A stretch of DNA of 64,000 nucleotides from JBBKXJ01 sp037969395 (GTDB taxonomy: Bacteria; Pseudomonadota; Gammaproteobacteria; Pseudomonadales; JAUIET01): assembly GCA_037969395.1 (NCBI GenBank), contig JBBKXJ010000018.1:1-64000 (forward strand), in the 5' to 3' direction. The notes under the pieces were generated by a model. It saw only the letters and a list, made by a program, of their open reading frames with translations. It was not told where the DNA came from and did no database searches. Below are positions 61,601 to 64,000 of the stretch, piece by piece. Position numbers and translations under genes: made by a program. The first letter of the stretch is position 1. Each line of letters opens with the position of its first letter.

Positions 61601-61871
61601 CATGGTACACGACGAACGCCCCGACCTTATGCTGCTGGATATTGAAATGCCGCGCATGGACGGCTTCGAAGTGGCCAATCAAATTCGCCATGATAGTGAG
61701 TTGGGCGACCTGCCTATCATCATGATAACCTCTCGCACTGGCGATAAGCATCGCGAGCGGGCGATATCCATCGGTGTTAATAATTACTTGGGTAAACCGT
61801 ACCAGGAATTGGAATTGCTTGATGCGATCGCCGATTTGCTCGGCCGCGAACGCCTTGAGCAGCAAGGGTAG
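55674..61871 (+). CDS. chpA: Hybrid chemosensory histidine kinase ChpA (PilL)
   Basis: ChpA (2065 aa) is the CheA-type kinase of the Pil-Chp system. An N-terminal FimL-like region has a degenerate HPt site (HGTL around residue 52). Three canonical HPt domains carry H689 (FHTLKGSGR), H921 (LHTLKGSTQ) and H1321 (LHTLKGGAR), separated by long acidic Ala/Glu/Asp linkers. The kinase follows: dimerisation domain from about 1455, N-box HMLRNSVDHGIE near 1645, and ATP motifs EDDGAGI and SGRGVGLDVV. A CheW domain and a receiver (D1989, LLDIEMPRMDG) end it. The start is ATG 55674, matching Pseudomonas MGDRHDYVALEWV; upstream TTG/ATG codons seem less likely. Confidence 0.95.
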   Translation: MAEKLNNVAFEWVTNELEEILRQARGALEAYVTDSNDSTKLRSTLTHCHQIHGTLSMVQLHNLAAMAQEMEAVAQALVNQSTPNEHAALEVLMAALLQMSALLDRVNQIKSDIVDVALEPIKVELQRVRGPVTGAALETTAANDVNGEAAFANRVSRDEFDQLLTKLSKMFRVAVLNVVRDTETDKNITFLSQIGQRIHKISEHSARQNFWQQCSAVFEALLEGSLTVSTRLKQLLVEIDKEVVALAETGPKALDSHAPPQLSSDIRQILEPCESKLAMLLELQKQWASELKTPQQLAQMGPDRDTMRSVVEALLEELGSIKDYLDLYLRSADRDDVELRQALPVFKRVIDTILILGLGDALRMLKRQADTVENISSGNRPADSETLMEVAESILSVEAMLKATVSQDSVEVASQSTEKDRQLAAAYQSVIREARVGIEQVREAIIEFIANQWDRARLQKVPAILAEVRGALLILPLEEAVAALSSCEWFICDELLATDNVPEWKMLDTLADSLTSVDYYLERLAEDSITESDAILDVAIESVAELGFPVTNLDQWQRNPEFYQDISDTEDDHLDISEFMVADEDEAEATPVALSVVDAPDAPTVDEDTHAEATPTPQETAPEAVADAPFEAVAAEVEEQQDDLIDDEIIEIFIEEATEVFETLDEYLPKLVQDVGDKDSLAEVRRAFHTLKGSGRMVGALDAGEFAWSVENMLNRVTEGSQTLNGAHIEVAIQARAVMPSLITAFEQRSKVELPAVVALSSIAESIAEGEPLTEAAAVQARLETQQPEATEEPVAAAADEQSVTAEVAEELPTAVEESLPAIDEPDTDESVAANAVDSVTIEEPLAADVADDSDDAMDFVVDAADIELEDVDADPDYDAALLEIFTNEAQIHLGLIDNYVAEYLTSGKNDVSNDLQRALHTLKGSTQTANVDSIARFIMPLESCLKDLRERNLPLNDTFVEVLDDAAALARQGLELLPETKADAIPGVQGLLQRIQQLQTQIEQEELAANAEDDDTDFGMFLADGMEGVAYAQQLLAEAQQGNSVSDACIRSATTLRALEQSAQQLNQETVEKLAAANAQICEQAAAVEQLPENFFSLNARSHDALNDMFDRLAAGQTPEPASELIDELHSLDLTPTHTVGPVDETIEAEPVADIEANSFELDDDDLIEVSLDVDSDDDMADFEIGNWMEARETPSVKDDTADEANAAAADIDIEIESADLSIAIDDEVDLDLDLDAAMEAEAELLAAATPGRDEISAYLGSQSMDNSHSDEEDEISSEIIEIFTEEAVDILQGIDESVHAWIDEPEDKQQLDELLRLLHTLKGGARLADLTELGDISHDCETFLIDAQQKNREIDTKFFKELQVYVDQITSNVDVLRSGGAAAEQQQTTDSASTDTSPLPDRPDNVVPFNPPQSTVSNPFPAGSAVASSTIAPMSAEANAVFSSEASKRGAQEVVRVPSQLLENLVNLAGETSISRARAEEQVSEFGFSLEEMQSTVERLQEKLRRLEMETEAQILFRQEQVEQEGLQGFDPLEMDRYSHLQTLSRSLMESASDLMDLKGTLNERARDMETLLLQQSRINTDLQEGLMQSRMVPFARVAPRLRRIVRQVSTEVNKQVNFDMLNTEGEMDRSVLERMLPPLEHMLRNSVDHGIESEQQRLDAGKPAAGQITLGLVREGNEIVLVLEDDGAGINLEKVRSKAIDAGLMDAEAELTPHEVLQFILESGFSTATEVTQISGRGVGLDVVNSEIKQLGGSMDIQSLQGHGTKFIIRLPFTVSVNRALMVTVAGDTYAIPLNTIEGIVRVSPFELEAYYQPDAPMFEYAGQPYLLRYIGSLLRVDAQPNIQSQGSPLPVILVRGNDHSMAIQVDELHGSREIVVKSLGAQFGMVQGVSGATVLGDGRVVVILDMLALIRNDALHMHRDDFVIDHVEDDIDQALKVMVVDDSVTVRKVTSRFLERQGMDVVVARDGVEAMAMVHDERPDLMLLDIEMPRMDGFEVANQIRHDSELGDLPIIMITSRTGDKHRERAISIGVNNYLGKPYQELELLDAIADLLGRERLEQQG

Positions 61872-61897
61872 GCAGCCGGAAAGGCAGGTAAAAAAAT

Positions 61898-62377
61898 ATG
61901 GCGAGTAGCGCGAACTTAAAGCAGACCGTAACGGAACTATCGACGTTTTTAATTCCCGTGACGCGCAAATATTTGCTGTTGCCCAACGTGTCCGTCGCAG
62001 AGATTATCAGCCATCGACTGCCTCAGCCGATGGACGATGTACCCACCTGGTTCCTTGGTCATCTCGACTGGCGCACCCGGCAGATACCGTTGGTGTCATT
62101 TGAAGGGCTTAATGACGAGCCGTTCCAGTCGAGTAGCGGTCAGCACAGCATCGCCGTATTAAATGGCATCGGCACCTCGGACAAACTGCCCTTTCTGGCG
62201 ATATTGACCCAAAGCGCGCCGCGTATGATGCGCGTTAGCGCGGAAGAGTTAGCAGTTGATAACGAAGCTGAGCTGGGTCCTGCAGAGCTAATGGCGGTGT
62301 CGAGCAACGGCGAATTGGCAAGTATTCCGAATCTTGAGTTTATTGAGAAGACGATTTTGCAGTTTAGCGAAGGCTAA
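61898..62377 (+). CDS. chpC: CheW-like protein ChpC
   Basis: ChpC (159 aa) is a second CheW-type adaptor in the Chp system. The pattern NVSVAEIISHRLPQPMDDVPTWFLGHLDWRTRQIPLVSFE matches ChpC, with the domain spanning most of the protein. It lies 26 bases after chpA; the chpB gene found between them in Pseudomonas is absent. Its end overlaps the convergent rsmE end by 4 bases. Confidence 0.9.
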   Translation: MASSANLKQTVTELSTFLIPVTRKYLLLPNVSVAEIISHRLPQPMDDVPTWFLGHLDWRTRQIPLVSFEGLNDEPFQSSSGQHSIAVLNGIGTSDKLPFLAILTQSAPRMMRVSAEELAVDNEAELGPAELMAVSSNGELASIPNLEFIEKTILQFSEG

Positions 62378-63105
62378 AAACGCAGATCTCCCCATCGATA
62401 CTGCAAAATACTCAGCGCCGCCAATGGTGCAGTCTCGGTACGCAGCACTCTTTCTCCCAGGCACAACGCGGTGAACTCTGCCGCGCCTAGCTGCTGCACT
62501 TCCTGATCGCTAAATCCCCCTTCCGGCCCTATTGCAAGTAACGCTGACTGTGGTGCAGCGTTGGGGTTCAAACGTTGTCCAGCTTCGGGGTGCAACACCA
62601 GCTTCATATCAGCACTGTTTCGCGATGCCCATGCAGCGCTGCTAACGGGTTCATGTAGCTGCGGTATTATATTCAACCCGCTTTGCTCGCAGGCGCTAAT
62701 ACTAACACCTCGCCAATGCTGCATACGTTTCACCAGCCTCTCGGCCTGCAACTTCACTGCGCAGCGCTCGGTTAACAGTGGCGTAATAGCGTGCACTCCA
62801 AGCTCGGTTGCCTTTTGCACTATCCAATCCATCCGCTCGCCGCGCGAAAGACCAATGCCGAGATGAATGTTGAGAGGGCTGCTACGATTGATAGGGGAGA
62901 ACTTCTGCAATTCCAGCTGCAGCGATTTTTTAGCTAACTGCGTGATCACAGCCTGCCACTCGCCGCCACGACCGTCGAAGACCACTACCTGATTGTTGGC
63001 TTGCAGACGCAGTACGTGCGCCAGATAGCGCGCCGCCCGCTGGTCGAGTGTGAGCGGTCCGGCGGCGCTGATCGGCGCGGTATGGTAGATACGCGGCACG
63101 CGCAT
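62374..63105 (-). CDS. rsmE: 16S rRNA (uracil1498-N3)-methyltransferase
   Basis: RsmE (243 aa) methylates U1498 of 16S rRNA and has a SPOUT knot fold. LGIGLSRGERMDWIVQKATELGV near residues 80-100, LLAIGPEGGFSDQEV near 190 and CLGERVLRTETAPLAALSILQYRWGDL at the end are all diagnostic. It lies 23 bases downstream of metF and may be co-transcribed. Confidence 0.96.
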   Translation of the reverse strand: MRVPRIYHTAPISAAGPLTLDQRAARYLAHVLRLQANNQVVVFDGRGGEWQAVITQLAKKSLQLELQKFSPINRSSPLNIHLGIGLSRGERMDWIVQKATELGVHAITPLLTERCAVKLQAERLVKRMQHWRGVSISACEQSGLNIIPQLHEPVSSAAWASRNSADMKLVLHPEAGQRLNPNAAPQSALLAIGPEGGFSDQEVQQLGAAEFTALCLGERVLRTETAPLAALSILQYRWGDLRF

Positions 63106-63128
63106 AGCGTTATCGTTAGTGAATAGGG

Positions 63129-63971
63129 TTAATCGAAGCCGAGGTTGCGACAGATCGTCGCCGTGGGATCGACACTGTTCATCGTATAAAAGTGCAGACC
63201 GGGAGCGCCGCCGCGCAGCAGTTGTTCACACAGGCGGCTGACTGCCTCCACGCCGAACTCGCGCAAGCCTTGTTCGTCGTGCTGCAAGCACTCCAGTCGC
63301 TGTGTTATCCAGCGTGGAATCTCTGCACCGCAGGCAGCTGAAAAGCGCGCCAGATTTTTATAGTTGGTAATTGGCATAATGCCGGCATAGATCGGTGCTT
63401 CGATGCCTGCTCGCCTGCATTGTTCAAGAAAATAAAAATACGCATCGGGGTTATAAAAATACTGAGTAATAGCGCCGTTGGCACCTGCCTCAATTTTGTT
63501 ACGAAAGAAGTTCAAATCGCTGCCGAATGATTCCGCCTGTGGGTGTATCTCCGGGTAGGCCGCGACTTCAAGCTGTAGCTCAGCGCCGCAGTGTTGGCGA
63601 ATAAAGCTGACCAGTTCGTTGGCGTGCACGGTTTGCGTGTTGCCCATGCCTGAAGGAATATCGCCTCGCAGCGCGACGATGCGATCGACGCCCTGATTTT
63701 GATAGTCACGCAGCAGCTTCAGCATCGACTGCTCGTCATCACCGCCGAAAGAAAGATGCGGTGCCACCGAAATATTGGCAGCGCGCATCGCACTGACGGT
63801 GCCACGCGTGAATTCACGCGTGGAACCGCCGGCACCATAAGTCACCGAAAAGAATTCCGGATTAAACTCGTTTAGCGTTTCCCAAACCTGCTGCAGTTTG
63901 TCCCGCCCGGCATCGGTCTTGGGCGGGAAAAACTCGAAGCTGAGCCGCTTATTATTGGTCAAAGTGCTCAT
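63129..63971 (-). CDS. metF: 5,10-methylenetetrahydrofolate reductase
   Basis: MetF (280 aa) is an FAD enzyme that makes 5-methyl-tetrahydrofolate for methionine synthesis. LSFEFFPPKTDAGRDKLQ at residues 9-26, SVTYGAGGSTRE, RIVALRGDIP and the FAD-contacting region ITQYFYNPDAYFYF are in place. ATG 63971 overlaps the ahcY stop by one base (TAATG), so it is translationally coupled to ahcY. Confidence 0.97.
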   Translation of the reverse strand: MSTLTNNKRLSFEFFPPKTDAGRDKLQQVWETLNEFNPEFFSVTYGAGGSTREFTRGTVSAMRAANISVAPHLSFGGDDEQSMLKLLRDYQNQGVDRIVALRGDIPSGMGNTQTVHANELVSFIRQHCGAELQLEVAAYPEIHPQAESFGSDLNFFRNKIEAGANGAITQYFYNPDAYFYFLEQCRRAGIEAPIYAGIMPITNYKNLARFSAACGAEIPRWITQRLECLQHDEQGLREFGVEAVSRLCEQLLRGGAPGLHFYTMNSVDPTATICRNLGFD

Positions 63972-64000
63972 TAGTACTTGTAGTGCTCCGGTTTGTAAGG
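63971..64000 (-). CDS. ahcY: Adenosylhomocysteinase, last codons (gene cut by window edge)
   Basis: Reading the minus strand from the end of the window gives PYKPEHYKY followed by TAA, which matches the invariant C-terminus of S-adenosylhomocysteine hydrolase (PYKPDHYRY type). The stop overlaps the metF ATG by one base. AhcY recycles SAH to homocysteine and adenosine, which fits a methyl-cycle operon ahcY-metF. Only nine residues are visible, but the signature and the neighbour make the call good. Confidence 0.8.
   Translation of the reverse strand, partial: PYKPEHYKY

Noticed and set aside
1..64000. CRISPR arrays, prophage, insertion sequences, tRNA and rRNA genes
   Set aside because: I saw no regularly spaced repeats, transposase or phage genes, no terminal inverted repeats around genes, and no tRNA cloverleaf or rRNA signature.

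Overview
The window is chromosomal DNA of a gammaproteobacterium. The proteins and their order resemble Pseudomonas and its relatives in the Pseudomonadales/Cellvibrionales. Blocks that I recognise from memory of the P. aeruginosa map are rph-crc-pyrE, argB-algC-coaBC-radC-rpmBG, mutM to coaD, rsmD/ftsYEX-rpoH, hemW-rdgB-metWX-yggT-proC-yggS/pilTU, ruvX-algH-tonB-gshB/pilGHIJ-chpA-chpC, and rsmE and metF-ahcY. The species cannot be named from this sequence. The region is almost entirely core genome. I see no prophage, insertion sequence, CRISPR array, rRNA or tRNA.

Layout. Positions 1-333 hold two abutting long imperfect palindromes with no gene. Positions 331-2708 (minus) hold a COG3146 acyltransferase-like gene, ubiA and a 5'-truncated chorismate lyase remnant. 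A rubredoxin/rubredoxin reductase fusion, a dicarboxylate/amino-acid symporter and a secreted protein follow on the plus strand. Next come recG, an SDR, and the ppGpp/transcription cluster gmk-rpoZ-spoT-ridA with yicC. Positions 14302-23788 hold rph, crc, pyrE, slmA, argB, a membrane-anchored AlgC, coaBC and radC. After that come a small zinc-ribbon gene, rpmB-rpmG, a lone hydantoinase A-type gene, mutM, a small exported protein, coaD, rsmD and the division/export operon ftsY-ftsE-ftsX. rpoH follows, with a perfect CIRCE operator in its leader.

Positions 34683-40778 are a tight minus-strand operon (yggS-proC-yggT-metX-metW-DUF4426-rdgB-hemW). It is divergent from the twitching ATPases pilT-pilU. 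A TPP riboswitch then controls thiC-thiO-thiS-thiG-thiDE. The last third is a motility block: ruvX-algH-tonB-gshB on the minus strand, divergent from the Pil-Chp chemosensory operon pilG-pilH-pilI-pilJ-chpA-chpC. The window ends with rsmE, metF and the last codons of ahcY.

The genes cover several linked themes. Type IV pilus function is served by the retraction motors PilT/PilU, a TonB-like protein and the Chp pathway. Stress and growth control is served by SpoT, omega, RpoH with HrcA/CIRCE, and Crc. One-carbon and methionine metabolism is served by MetX/MetW/MetF/AhcY. The points most worth a second look are the paired palindromes, the CIRCE-controlled rpoH, the decayed ubiC, the Chp operon without pilK/chpB, the acidic tail on omega, and the stem that competes with the thiC riboswitch.
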